The notes beneath the pieces are model-generated. The model had not been told where the DNA came from. It did no database searches and saw only the letters and a program-made list of their open reading frames with translations. A stretch of 64,000 nt of DNA, taken from contig CM077666.1 of the NCBI GenBank assembly GCA_039707655.1, forward strand, positions 395,889,886 to 395,953,885, in the 5' to 3' direction. The position numbers and the translations under genes are program-made. This DNA is from Elymus sibiricus (lineage: Eukaryota > Streptophyta > Magnoliopsida > Poales > Poaceae). Each line of letters starts with the position of its first letter. Positions within the stretch are counted from its first letter, which is position 1. Below, one piece after another: positions 1-11,591 of this stretch.

Positions 1-591
1 ATGGCCACCACTCCCATTGAGTTCAACGCAGCCCCTGCACCGCTCACATTCGCGTCCCTGCTCCACGAGGTGTGGCATAGTCTCTATCCCAATGGAGAGA
101 TGCCACGGTACCAGCTGTTTGAGGTTCAGCTTAGAGGCAGATTACTGGAGTATTTTGCCCATGTTTTTCTGGAAGCCAGGATCCCCATTGGAAGATGTTC
201 TTACAGATTCCATGGCGGATATGGTGCCACTCCAGATCGAGCAGTTCAACTCGCAGCCCTGGCAGGAATCACGGGTCTTCGTCATCAAGAGTTGGTGATG
301 CAAGAAAACCGTGCCTACTCCTACTACCCCACCATAGCCGAGAATCCCAGGCGAGTCAGGTTCCCATCTACTCGTCCTAATGATGATGTGGCCATCCCAG
401 CAATGTCCCGGTTCATGACGGCCGAGTATATGCTGATTGCTGAGCTCGTCCGAGACGCGACCCGGGCCAGACACTTGCTCGGTGCTACAATGGCCCCACG
501 TCCATTGCCTCCTTCATCGACTTCTGCACCCCCAGTATCAACTGCTTCACCTACCCCTACACTAGCCGCTTCGCTAGTTACCCAGCTTTAG
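1..591 (+). CDS. Accessory ORF of a non-autonomous Gypsy-type element (196 aa, function unknown)
   Basis: The frame is open from an ATG at the first base to a TAG at 589-591, so the true start may lie further left. The protein has a compact, charged N-terminal ~150 residues with many Leu, Arg and aromatic residues (for example HEVWHSLYP and FHGGYGATPD), followed by a Pro/Ser/Thr-rich tail from about residue 165. I see no zinc knuckle, protease, RT or integrase motif, and no signal peptide or membrane segment. It lies upstream of a ~1.9 kb non-coding stretch and a polypurine tract abutting a long LTR, so it is probably an extra ORF of that LTR element and not a host gene. From memory, similar proteins recur as uncharacterised entries in Triticeae genomes. 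The function is not known to me; a captured host domain is an alternative. Confidence 0.5.
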   Translation: MATTPIEFNAAPAPLTFASLLHEVWHSLYPNGEMPRYQLFEVQLRGRLLEYFAHVFLEARIPIGRCSYRFHGGYGATPDRAVQLAALAGITGLRHQELVMQENRAYSYYPTIAENPRRVRFPSTRPNDDVAIPAMSRFMTAEYMLIAELVRDATRARHLLGATMAPRPLPPSSTSAPPVSTASPTPTLAASLVTQL

Positions 592-2515
592 TTTGCTCAT
601 AGTACGTTAGAATCTGAATAGCTCATGTTGCATCAATTGTAGTAGCAGGCATGTTGTATTGTGTGTCGAGTAGTAAGGGATGCAGTGTTCTTTATGGATG
701 CTTGTATGACTGTTATGTGCCGTTTTCGATTGATTTGTTTTCTTTGTTGCTTCTTTTGGGCCTTTGGTGTTACTTTATTTTTCCCCTCTTATGAAAGTTG
801 CTCATCAATCACCTTCGGACCCGAAGAAGAAATGAGGATCTAAGTATTTGGAAGCTCAGCTAAATAGTATGGCAATCTCAGTTGACTGCAATGTATTGGG
901 AATCTGAATGATAGTCTGGATTTATTACCAGCATCAAGTCTACCTCAGTGGTGCAACCTTTACAGCAGCAATAATCAAGCTAGCAGAAGGACAAGTCAGG
1001 CACAAGATCAGCTGTATATTCTCGACCGAAGGCGTGACTATATATATAAAAATTTATTTCAGCCACAGGTGGAATTTGAAATATGTTGTACTACGAAAGA
1101 AAGACAGAAGGAGCTCAGAGTTCAACTTTCAGCTAAAAAGACAGCCCGGCAATTCTCTTCATATACACACCCAGCATCAGAAATGTTATGGATATATGTA
1201 CAGTATGCAGTCCACAGATCGCAGTATGAATCTTCTGGTGTAAGGAGCTCAGCCTTCCTCCACACGGTACCGGAAGAAGCTTATAATGTAAGTCTCCCCA
1301 AGTTCCCTCTGCACAACATATGAACACCTTCCAGCCTAAGATACCCAGTCTTTCACAGCAAGCTACCCTGGCGACAGCTTCCGACCTAAGGTAGTGAATC
1401 TTCCTCAGTAAGCAACCACGGGAGAAGCTTCTCAATCACGGAACCCAGTCTTCTCCAGCACGCTACCTCGACTAAAGCTTCTAGTGTAAGGGAGCCTGCA
1501 CCCCAGATCATGCAAGTCATTTATACAAGGATACAACTCTGATCACATAAACCAACCAAACGAAGGCCAAGATGCACCAACTACAATTATGGTCACAAGC
1601 AGAACCGAGGATAAGAAAAGGTGGCCCAGCTCTTTCCGCAAGGGATTCAGACAAAGAAAAACTGGCAATCAAGAAGTAAGTCTAACAGCAACAGTATGAT
1701 AATTCTTGCCCGACCGACAGGGTCCGGGTATCCATGTCAGATTGAGGCCATAGAAATCAGCATGGGCATGTACTTAGAAGCCCACCCTACTACACAAGGG
1801 CCTCACGTCATGATAACCGGTTCATCCGGTTACACATGGTTAGCAGGGTCAGTGCGAAATATCCAAGTCTGTCTCATCAGATGCAAGATTTCCTCAGTCA
1901 TTTCAGCATGTGACCACAGCAACTAGGATAAAATGTCTCACCGCCTTGTAACACCGCTAACAATGCCGACAGCATGGGTAAGACAAAACCGAGCACCCTG
2001 TTCAGCTCAGATGCTCTCACTAATGGAACTGAGTACAACGACAACTGTACATGAGAAATATTTTCCAGGCAACGCAGCCGTCAGCCAGACTCGAAATGGT
2101 ACAATTGCAAGCTCGGACGAAGAGACAAATCCCAATGCCGCAGTATCAGGTTGCCGGATCTCGTTAACAGAACAACTATGGTTCTCAGCAACGTTAGTAC
2201 CCGAAAGAGACACCTCTATTTGAACAAATCAATGGAAGAAATACAAAAGTTTCGTGCTCACAGGAGAATTTATTTTCATGATATTACTGGCAGACATGAA
2301 CCCATCCAAGTCAGCATAGAATTGGACGAATGAGGTAAGGCTCGTCAGAAATTCAAGTAAAGTAAAGCAAATCATCTCAGAGGCAGAATGTCCGATCATA
2401 GGAAATTCTAAGGGAACAATGCACAAAGGAAAAAGGATGCCCGAGTTGGAAATGGCTTCCTTAAGTCATATTCACACTTGTTCCATGAGCAACCAAATCT
2501 CGATTACGAGATTTT
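592..2515 (+). other. Non-coding internal region of the left Gypsy-type element
   Basis: No convincing coding region is visible; only short chance frames occur. The stretch contains six degenerate ~50-bp tandem units (1232-1500) and ends in a polypurine tract. Long untranslated spacers like this are typical of non-autonomous (LARD-like) LTR elements. Confidence 0.5.
1232..1500 (+). repeat. Six degenerate 48-50 bp tandem repeats
   Basis: Units begin at about 1232, 1280, 1328, 1378, 1428 and 1478. Each starts CTTCT or CTTCC, followed by a GTGTAAGG-like or CCTAAGG-like block. Several then carry a CCCAGTCTT..CAGCA.GCTACC block. The spacing is 48, 48, 50, 50 and 50 bp. The units are well diverged from one another, so this is an old array inside the element's spacer. 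Confidence 0.55.
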
Positions 2516-2532
2516 TGTAAGGGGGGTAGGTT
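2516..2532 (+). other. Polypurine tract (3' LTR priming site)
   Basis: The run TAAGGGGGGTAGG lies immediately upstream of the LTR start TGTAACACCCCG. This is the expected place for plus-strand priming and marks the following LTR as the 3' LTR of the element on its left. Confidence 0.7.
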
Positions 2533-4232
2533 TGTAACACCCCGATTTTTGGCCCTCTCTTTTTCTCTTGGTTTTATTTGGCTTTGCTCAGGTTTTTCCT
2601 TTTTGCAGCAGTTCTATGGACTTGAAACCTGGGAGGTCATCATTTCTTCCTCTTCCAATATGTGTTTCATCCTTGTATCTTTCCCAAGATCATGGCATTT
2701 CCATTCTAGCCCTTTTCCAAAAATTCTTTTCTTAAGGAATATTCCTTTTCTGATTAAAGGAATAACCATATCTGACCTAGGTTGTGAAGCAACCTATATT
2801 TCTGTCATCCCATAAATTCCCAAATTATTCTCATAAATTCTTTGGGTCATATGTTGTCCTGATATATCCAAACACATCATTGCCTAGTTAAAAATAATTC
2901 AGCAATATTCCTTTTCCATTCTGTCCAGTTTGGCACTTTGTGAAGGAAGTGCTATTTATATTTTCTTGATTGCTCTCAAAATTTTTGGGCACTCTTTCCT
3001 ACCCAAATCATTACCACATGAAAAAATTCAGCTCCATTTGCCTAGTGAATCTTCCTTAGCAAATTCCCAAAGTTTTTGTCCAGAGAGAAGCTTTGTAAAG
3101 GAAGTACTATCTAGGTGTATCCAAATGAGTTGAAATTTTGCCAGGCCCTTCTTATGCTCAAATGATTACCCTACACCAAATTTCAGACTTGTCCAACCAT
3201 CTATGTGAGCACACCTTCCAATCTTTGGTTCTGGTTAAATTTTCAGGGTATGAAGCAACTACCTTTTATATTGCTTCAAAAATTCTGAAATTATTCCACG
3301 GCCTAAATGTCCACATATCCTTTGTTCCTGAAAAATTTCACATTAGCTTGCCTAGCCATTTGTCCTACAAAATTCTCCCAAGGTTCTGTGCAGAAAGGAC
3401 CTTTGTGAAGGAAGTACCATCTAGGTATTTCCAAATGCCATGAAATTTTCCCAGTATCTCCAGGGTCCCAAATCATCATCCTATACCCAAAATGCAGCTC
3501 AAGTCCACACCCCATGTGAGTGCATCTTCCTGATCTAGCTTCTGCACTGTTTTGGGCAGTTGTACTGCATCTATCTTCAAACCTGGTCCAATCCACCTCA
3601 AAATTCCCAGAAATATAGTCCTTCATATCCTAAACCCTTGAGACATCCCCTCTGGTCCAATGGTAAAGTGACTTGACCACAACATCTAACCATAGTTGAC
3701 TGCAGAAACTTTCATCTGATGCATCCCGTCTACCCACAGTAGCTCTGGTCGATCTATCACTTCAGTAAGACTATAGGATGGAGGGACAACACCGTAGACA
3801 ACTTTTCTCTGCCTTGTGTGCCCTCTGCGTGGCAACGCGTGCGGTGACCGCGCTGTTGGCACACTGGTGCGCGTGCTCTGCGCGTTTGGCCGCGCTCCGA
3901 GCGTCGTTTTGCTTCGGGCCATTTTCCCCTGCCCGTTCCCGCGCGTCCTCTTCTGCCGACCAACTCCCTCCTCCTCCCACGTCGCCTCTGGACCCCTCCC
4001 CGCCCTCCAAAAGCGACCACGTCGGCGCCAGCCGTCGCGCCCACGGGTGCCCCGAGCGCCGCGTGCTCTATCGCGCCTGTGCTCACCTCGGTTGCGTCTG
4101 CGCGGCTCTAGCGCAGCGTGCGCACCTTCTCTGCCTCTCCCGTCGCCTCACGGGCCCGCGCGTGCCCGGCCTCACCGGAAGAATCTCCCGGGCGCCCATG
4201 ATGGCACCCGAGCTCGAGTATCGCCTCTCGCC

Positions 4233-4240
4233 TATTTAAG
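4233..4240 (+). promoter_or_regulatory. TATA-like box of the 4.1 kb LTR
   Basis: TATTTAAG is followed by a pyrimidine-rich leader. The family copy at 15331 has TATAAAAG in the same context, which supports a core promoter role. Confidence 0.5.
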
Positions 4241-6537
4241 CTCTGCCCGAGCTCGCCTCTCCTCTCCACTCAACCCCCTCCTCTCTCAATCGACCTCCTG
4301 AGCCACTCATTGGAGCCGGCAAGCTCTCCTCGTCCAACTCCGACCGAAGCTCCGTCGTTCAGCCTCCATCACCTCGAGCTCGCTTCGGTCAGCTCCAGCC
4401 CCAACCAGAGCCACCAACGAGCTCCTCCCGACCTCCTGGTCCCTCCACATCCCTCCATTGCCGAACAGCTGTTGGAATCTTCGATCTCGCCGGCGCCAGG
4501 AGCCCGTCGCCACCGGAGAGCTCGGTTCCGACGCCGTCCGACCAGCTCCCGACGAGCCACGGGTACAGGTGTGTTCTCCGTTGAGCGCCCGTTCCAATCC
4601 CGTCATCACCCAGCTCCGCCGTGGCCCAACGCCGGCGAACGGCCGCCGGTGAGCCCACCGTCCCTCTGCTTCTCTCCCTCTCTCATAAGCTTGGCCGAAG
4701 GGCCCCACCCGTCAGCCTCTAGGCCAGCTCCCAAATCGTTTTCAAGTGAAAACGTATTCGGGAAAAGCGCCTTCGACATCAGCCCCTCTGGGTATTTTCC
4801 AGAAAATCAGTTTTATTCATTTTAAATACAAATTTGACCCAACTTTGACCGTGAATAACTCCTAAACTACAAGTCCAAATGAACTGATTCTTTTTGCATT
4901 ATTTTTATTTTGTTCTCCTCTATTTTCTAGTAGAGTTTGGTATTTTTCTCTTTTGTCTAGAATTTCTGGACAGAAGTATTTACTTTATGGTATATTCTTG
5001 AATGCTTGCCAAAATATTTTCAGAGTGCTTGTTGTGTGTTGGTGAAGACCAGGAGCTTTTCCCCTCTCTTTTGGATCAAGGCAAGCCACACCCTCCATTT
5101 GCATGATTGCAATGCAATGCATGGTTTATCTGAATTAAATTTGCTTAATATTGCCTTATTTAGAAATGATTTATTTATGGCATTATGATTGGATATATGT
5201 GAGTTTGCTACTGATATGATGATGCTTGGATCTCTAGGACTTATATTTTGAAGAGTGAGGATGATATGTTACTTCGGGATTACTAGTAGCAGTAGTCATG
5301 CTTATTTCGTAGTCATATGGAATATGTGGATATCATATACTTTGGATTTTGGATGGATATTGCTTTGATTTGAAACACAGGTTGATATGTATCATTGGAG
5401 TAACCGTTCTATCACATACTTATTTTGGGGATAAATTCCGTTGGTCAGGTGCCACCGAATCGAGCTCACCAGTGCAGCCACACTTGCCTGGATGGGGAGG
5501 CCCTAACTCGGTCTGTTGTCATGCCTCTCGCTGGTGCCTCCAACTAGGGAAGGTTATGTGCTCGCGCTGCCCTGGCCCGGTAGGCAGCCATAAGCCTTGT
5601 GCCCAAGTTGTGTTGTACCCGGGTGTCCCCGTTTGGGACGAGTTTGTTTTGGCCACAAAGGTGGCGGCCACAAAGGTGGCGGATGTCACGAGTTGACATC
5701 AGGGTGACCCAGGACATAGCCCAAAGGGGAGTTTGTCGGGAGTGGCCGGGAGAGTGTCATGCAATAGATTGGTTTTGTCGGAATGTCGTTGGTCCACCCG
5801 AATGGGAGCACGAGGCCATGAGTTCCGTGGTGTGGGTACAGTGTACTAACCTCTGCAGAGTGTATAATCTATCGATAGCCGCGTCCTCGGTCATGGACAC
5901 AGTTCGTTGTAGGTCACACCGTTCGACCAACACTCACAATGACGGAATAACTTATATTATGATTTATAGTTGTATGTGAGCAAGTAACAGTTTGGCAGGC
6001 TTTGATGATGATGAGGTTGATCAGCAGATTATGAGGTGATCATGTGATGATTACGAGGATGTATCGATCACGAAGTGATCAAGTGGATATGTTGCTTGGC
6101 CAGGTAGCCAAGAGTGAGATGGTTCCTTGCGAACCAAGATGATGGTTCATCAGTGATTCTATCCTTACCGTAGCAGTTTGTGTAACTTTTACTTCCACCT
6201 CATAGTAGTTGGTAATAAGTTAACCTGTAAATGCTATGTTGTTGTCTTGCCTTGATGCTTTTGGTGGTTGTGAGCTTGCGAGTACATTCAAAGTACTCAC
6301 CTGGCTTATCATGCCAGTTTGCAGGTGATGCTGTGATGGATTGCTTGTTGTGGATCCCGTTCATGCGAGCTAGGCCATGTCCCAGCCAGAGTCCCTGCGG
6401 AGTGGAGTTCACCACCGTCGTCATTGTTCCGCTGCTGCGAGTGGGTCCGCTGCTAGCATAGAGCTACTTTAGCAGGCGTAGTGTCGCCGTGCTATGTAAC
6501 CGTTGTAATAGCAAACCTTTGTACCTTTATTGCCTGT

Positions 6538-6543
6538 AATAAA
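6538..6543 (+). terminator. AATAAA poly(A) signal in the LTR
   Basis: AATAAA is followed by GCTGATTTGTTCTATGCC-type sequence. The same arrangement occurs in the related solo LTR at 17628-17633. Confidence 0.5.
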
Positions 6544-6644
6544 AGCTGATTTGTTCTATGCCATGCAGTGTCGTATTCCAGAAGACATTTCTAGGCTGGA
6601 ATACGGGGCGTTCCGGTCCCTCTAAGCCGGGGTGCCACAACTGT

Positions 6645-6656
6645 TGGTATCAGAGC
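6645..6656 (+). other. Primer-binding site (initiator tRNA-Met type)
   Basis: TGGTATCAGAGC lies five bases after the LTR end and is the standard plant LTR-retrotransposon match to the 3' end of initiator tRNA-Met. Only about 50 bp of leader follows before the sequence switches to a different element. Confidence 0.75.
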
Positions 6657-6705
6657 AGGTCTTGCTGTAGGACGCCCTAGTCGATGCGAGCGTTAGAAAC
6701 CGTAT

Positions 6706-6906
6706 GAAATGCTTGAGCCGCAAGAGGATCTTTCTTATCAGGAGTATCCGATCCGCATTCTTGATCAAACTGAATGTCGAACCCGCCAGAAGGCAATCAA
6801 GTTCCTTAAAGTTCAGTGGTCAAATCATTCTGAAGATGAAGCCACTTGGGAACGCGAAGATCGTCTTCGTGAAGAATACCCCGCTCTCTTTCAGCCTACC
6901 TCTTAA
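6706..6906 (+). pseudogene. Chromodomain end of a Gypsy (chromovirus) polyprotein
   Basis: The frame ends with a TAA at 6904-6906. It contains a chromodomain-like block, KVQWSNHSEDEATWERE, at the C-terminus of integrase, preceded by LEPQEDLSYQEYPIRILD. In chromoviruses this domain guides integration toward particular chromatin marks. Everything upstream (gag, protease, RT, RNase H, integrase core) is missing: the fragment is joined directly to the leader of another element at about 6704. It is followed by a polypurine tract and its own 3' LTR. It is a non-functional remnant. Confidence 0.85.
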
Positions 6907-6929
6907 TTCTCGGGACGAGAATTTCTTTT

Positions 6930-6942
6930 AGAGGAGGAGAGT
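6930..6942 (+). other. Polypurine tract of the chromovirus
   Basis: The purine run AGAGGAGGAGAG lies just before LTR start TGTAACACCCCC. Confidence 0.65.
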
Positions 6943-9900
6943 TGTAACACCCCCATGTAATTAAGCTACAGTGATCACCTTTTGATAATGCCAAGTCACC
7001 ATGCTTAATAGTGCTTTATCATCATTTGCATCATATCTCATTTCAAATTCCAATTCAAATTGAAATTCAAATTTAAAGTGAAAATAAAAGTTGTTCCAAT
7101 TTGGAAAAAAAATGTTCATTAAATAGCAAATAATCCATAACTAATTATGTTAAGAAAAACAACATCACCCAAATTACCTAGGTGACTCTAACATCAGCAA
7201 AACAGTACCAAACAGCAATATTTTAATACCTTTTTATTTAATTATAATTCAAATTAAATCATTTTCTCACCAAACCTTTTTATAGTAGTGCTAAATATTG
7301 CATATTATTTATTGGGCCAAGTCATATATTTTACTAAACTCAATTTGTGCCTAAACTATTTGCAAAACAGAGCCAAAAATAGAAAACAGAAAAGAAAAGA
7401 AGAAAAAGAAAAAGGGCCGCTGTAGCTGGGCCTAAGTCAGCTGCACGGCCCAGCCCACCTCGCCATCTCCTCCTTCCTACTGCTCACGCGTTCGGTCGCC
7501 CGCGCCCGGCCAGCTCCCGCGTCGCTACAGGAAGGCGGGGTGGATAAGACCACCCCCCTGGAAACCCTAGCCGCCCCAATTTCTTTTCCCCCTCGCTCGC
7601 TCGCTCTCTTCCCTCGTGCCCGATCGAGCCGCCGCCCTCGACTACGTCCTCTGCATCGACCAGAACAAGCCGGGAGGCCCTCCTCCGTCGACATCACCGC
7701 CTTCTTCCCCGCCTCTGTCCGGTGATCGCCATCGCCGTTCCGCCGCTTCGAGCCTTCCCCGAGCCCGCTCTGCACCACTACCGGCTCCCGGTGAGCCTCG
7801 CCGTCTTCTCCCCCTCTTCCCAGTGCGATTCCGACACCATAGCCGCCGCTGCCGCCTCGCCCGAACGCGCCACCGCGGAGCTCATCGCCGGCGAGTCTCC
7901 GATGACCATTTGGTCGCGCGTTGCTGCCCATCGTGCTCGCCGCGTCGCGTAGGCCTCGCCTAGCCTCTTCATTTGCTCGCGCGCGCACCGTAGCAACCAA
8001 ACCGAGCACCGCCCGAAACAGCCACCACCCACCGTCGTCGCACTGCCCTGTTCCGGCCATCCCAGCCGGCGTGACCCCCACCATCGGACGCGGCGTGAAC
8101 TGCTCGTTCCAGAGAGCCAAACCGCGCCCGATTTGATGCACCACAGAGGAAATCCGGGCTCGCCGGAGTTCACCGCCGTGCTCGGGCTCGCCGGAGTGCT
8201 CCGGTGACCGGCGTCCGACGTGGCGCCACGTGGCCCACCCCTGTGCCACTGACCACGGGCCCCACGGGCCCCAGTTGACTGGGTTGACCCAGTCAACTGC
8301 TGACTGGGCTGACCCAGCCACTGACATCCGGGTCCCACATGTAATAAAACATTTTTATAAATAAATAAAACGCTAATTATTTCGTTAATTAAATTAATTA
8401 CTAATCAGTCACTGACTAATGGGGCCCACCCCCTAATTAATCTATAATTAGTTTAATTAAACCCTCATTAACTGCTGAGTCACTGACCAGTGGGACCCAC
8501 TGGTCAGGTTTGACTCTGGTCAGCCAGAGTTGACTGCTGACGTCATCATGATGATCTACTGACGTCATCTAACACTGTTTTGGATAATTCAAATTTAATA
8601 AATAAATAAATTCTAGAAATTCCAAAATGATTAAAACTTTGAAAAAATCATAGAAAATAAACCGTAACTCGGATGAAAATAATTTATATATGAAAAATGA
8701 TCAGAAAAATATGAAGAATCTGAATATGTGGTCAAAATGCTTGACCATCACTCCTATCTAGATGAACATGGAACTTTTTGCCCGTATTCGATAGATGAAT
8801 AGTGCATAACCTTGATAAAATAAATCCAGATAAATTCCTAAATTATCTAATACAATTAGTTAGGCAATATATCACCTCTGCATATCATTTAGACATGTCA
8901 TGCATCGCTGTTGCTTTATTTCCATGTATTTATTGTTTCTTCCCCCTCCTTCTCTCCCAATAGCCCCCGAGACTGCCGACGACACTGCAGTGTACGACGA
9001 CGTCGCCGACGACCAGACCCCTTCAGCTGAGCTTCCAGACAAGCAAAACCCCTTTGATCATAAGATATTGCCCATCTCTTCTCTCTTATGCTTGCATTAG
9101 AATTGCCCCTGCTACTGTTCTGATAGCTCCTATTCTGATGCATGGCCTGATTTTGTCGCCTGCTGTTTATACCAACCTGTTGTCCCATGATGCTTAGTTA
9201 GCTATGCTATTGATTCATCGGTGGCCCTTCACCCTTGTCCGTTTGCCATGCTTGATATCGGGCTGTGATCATTCTGGGAGATGATCACGGAAATGTTTAC
9301 ATTGCAATACTTAAACTGTTAAAGTCGGGCTGGCCCCAAGGGTGCCCGCGAGAGAATAATACTAAAGATGGGTCGGCTCCAAGAGCACCCGCGCGACATT
9401 TGTTACCAAGTCGGAGCGACAGGAACCCTGTTCGTCTCTGCGAGTTACTAAATATGCCTAACGGATTTGGGTATTTGATCTGAGTAGGCCGCTGGCCTTA
9501 TACGCACTAACACCATGTGGGATAATGGTTTAATGGGGCCCTCTACGTCGTATGTATCAGCCAAAAGCTCTTCAGACGTCACAGCTCAGACATGCGGGCT
9601 GATTGCTGGGGAGGGCTGGTTACGTCACTGGTGTATTCAGTGTCGCGTCTGGGCCCCGGCCAGTCACGCAACGTGCAGGAGTGCAAAGGGAGATGGCCCA
9701 AGACCCCTTCGCACTTAGGATTTAGACCGGCGTGCTGACCTCTCTGCTAAGCCTAGGTAGGACTGCGTCGTGTCGATCTCCCGAGGCCGGGCATTACCCA
9801 GCAAGTGTGTCCGGCCAGATGTGATCGAGCGTGTTGGGTAACAGTAGTGCACCCCTGCAGGGAAGTTATCTATTCGAATAGCCGTGTCCACGGTAACAGG

Positions 9901-10681
9901 ACGCTCAGAGTTGTATCCTGATCTGCTACAACTACACATGGATACTGATACAATATTAAATTCTTATTACTGCTCTCGGGATCACTTTCTCACAGGGTAG
10001 TCGAGGAAGGATCTCAGGGCATTACTATAATATAACTGCTATTATGTGTTGCTATACTCTACTCTCTTCTGATGCTACAAGAAATGCTGCAAGATGCTAG
10101 TCTTCGATAGGCTAGGCCTCTCCCCCTCTGTTCCAGCATTTTTGCAGTTTAGTCCAAAGATATATCCCCATTCCTTTGATACCGATGCATATTAGTATAG
10201 TTCTGATATCAGTCTTGCGAGTACTTTGGATGAGTACTCATGGTTGCTTTGCTATTTCTTTTCCCCATACCCGCTTGATGATATCAGTCGATGGAGTCCT
10301 GGAACCAGACGCCACCGCAGGAGACTACTACCAGGAGAGCCCCGAAGGCATGTACTACTGGGTTGAGCCAGCCGACCAGGAGTAGATTCGGAGGCTCCCA
10401 GGTAGGAGGCCTGCGCCTTTTCGATCAATGTCATTGTTATGCTAGCCTTCTTAAGGCAAACTTGTTTAACTTTGTGTCTGTACTCAGATACTATTGCTTA
10501 CACTGATGCTTGTATGACTCGAGCTTATGTATTCGAGCCCTCGAGGCCCCTGGCTTGTAATATAAGCTTGTATGACTTTTATTTGTGTTTAGAGTTGTGT
10601 TGTGATATCTTCCCGTGAGTCTCTGATCTCGATCGTGTGCATTGCGTGTATGATTAGTCACGGTTGAGCAGGGGCGTCACA
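6943..10681 (+). repeat. Chromovirus 3' LTR (3.7 kb)
   Basis: It begins TGTAACACCCCC directly after the polypurine tract and ends GGGGCGTCACA. It differs from the neighbouring 4.1 kb LTR family in its inner sequence. It contains a GC-rich 7.4-8.3 kb block, an A/T-rich middle, and a GTAATATAAGC stretch near 10556. At its right edge the sequence switches within a codon series to Copia integrase, so this Gypsy block is inserted in the Copia element. GCGGG at 10682-10686 is the expected target duplication, but its partner lies outside the window. Confidence 0.75.
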
Positions 10682-10745
10682 GCGGGCTAGTGACTTGTTG
10701 GAAATAATACATACCGATGTATGCGGTTCGATGAGTGTTGAAGCA
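10682..10745 (+). pseudogene. Copia integrase fragment (left of a solo LTR)
   Basis: The translation reads RASDLLEIIHTDVCG, the start of the Copia integrase core with the first catalytic Asp. The frame is interrupted by the solo LTR at 10746 and resumes at 11592. It belongs to the Angela/WIS-type element whose 3' LTR is at 17872. Confidence 0.85.
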
Positions 10746-11591
10746 TGTCGTGGTACGACCATCTATGGGGCCATGCAGCCCCTTGTGGTTCGGCGGGGGA
10801 GATCGACGTGCACAAAGAGCATGAACAATGGAAGGCGCAAAAGATTTACCCAGGTTCGGACCGCTGAGAAGCGTAAAACCCTACTCTTGCTTCTGGTGTA
10901 TTAATGGTGTGGAAGCACAGTACAAGGAGCGCTTCTCCCGGCAAGGTGTGGGGAGGAGCTGCTACACGAGACGTGCTTGTGTTTAAAAAGGGGTCTGAAT
11001 CCTTCTAACGATTGCCTTGGCCCTCCTTTTATAGTTCAAGGGGTTACCACAGTGGCAAAACAGTAATTACACAGCGACTAGATAGCAAACAGTGCTATCA
11101 TACCTAACTCTGCCAGTTTAGGACAAAGGCATTAAATGTGCCGTTAGGTGTCATGTGGAGAGGTAGTCCCGGCAAGGTTTCTGCACCGCTTGCCCAGCTA
11201 CCTCGTATTATTCTGACACGCCTCCTGGACGGGTGTCATTAGAGGCAAATCCTGTCCTGGCGTGCTGACACGTGCCCGACAAGCCTTACCAACCAGCCCG
11301 CGCGGTCGACACCTCGCCCATTGGCGAACACCTGTGCGGTGAGGTGGAGCGCTGGGGGACTGGCACAAGCTTGCCGGCATGGAGCTTGCCGGGTCTTCTC
11401 CTTGCCGGTTTAGCCTTGCCGGCAAGGAACGTCTTCATCTTCGGTACTAGTTGAGTGATGTGTCTTGAGCTTCTTTCTGGTAGCTTCTGCGACTGGGCTC
11501 TGAATCTTGGTCTTGGCGGTTCCCGGCAAGGAGGCTGCTACTGTCTGTGCATAAGTCAGGGTATAAAATACCCATGTTTTATACACCGACA
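10746..11591 (+). repeat. Solo LTR (846 bp) with 5-bp target duplication AAGCA
   Basis: It starts TGTCGTGG and ends CCGACA, and is flanked by AAGCA at 10741-10745 and 11592-11596. No internal domain is present, so it is the product of LTR-LTR recombination. The block TTTACCCAGGTTCGG is, from memory, common in Triticeae Gypsy LTRs. TTTTATAG near 11028 could be a TATA-like element. Confidence 0.85.

Larger units (their letters stand above)
2533..6639 (+). repeat. Long Gypsy-type LTR (4.1 kb)
   Basis: It starts TGTAACACCCCG after a polypurine tract and ends GGGGTGCCACA. It has a GC-rich first half, a TATA-like box at 4233-4240, and an AATAAA signal at 6538-6543. Its end and several inner blocks (for example GCGAGTACATTCAAAGTACT) match the solo LTR at 13952-17733, so both belong to one family. 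It is followed by a tRNA-Met-type primer-binding site, so it also acts as a 5' LTR for the remnant to its right. Open frames in the GC-rich part are chance frames. Confidence 0.75.

Noticed and set aside
3778..4825. Several 130-170 codon frames on both strands of the 4.1 kb LTR
   Set aside because: They surround the LTR TATA region, are GC-driven, overlap each other and show no protein motif.
7437..8327. Long minus-strand open frame in the chromovirus LTR
   Set aside because: It lies in a GC-rich LTR block with overlapping open frames on both strands; the composition explains it and no domain is visible.
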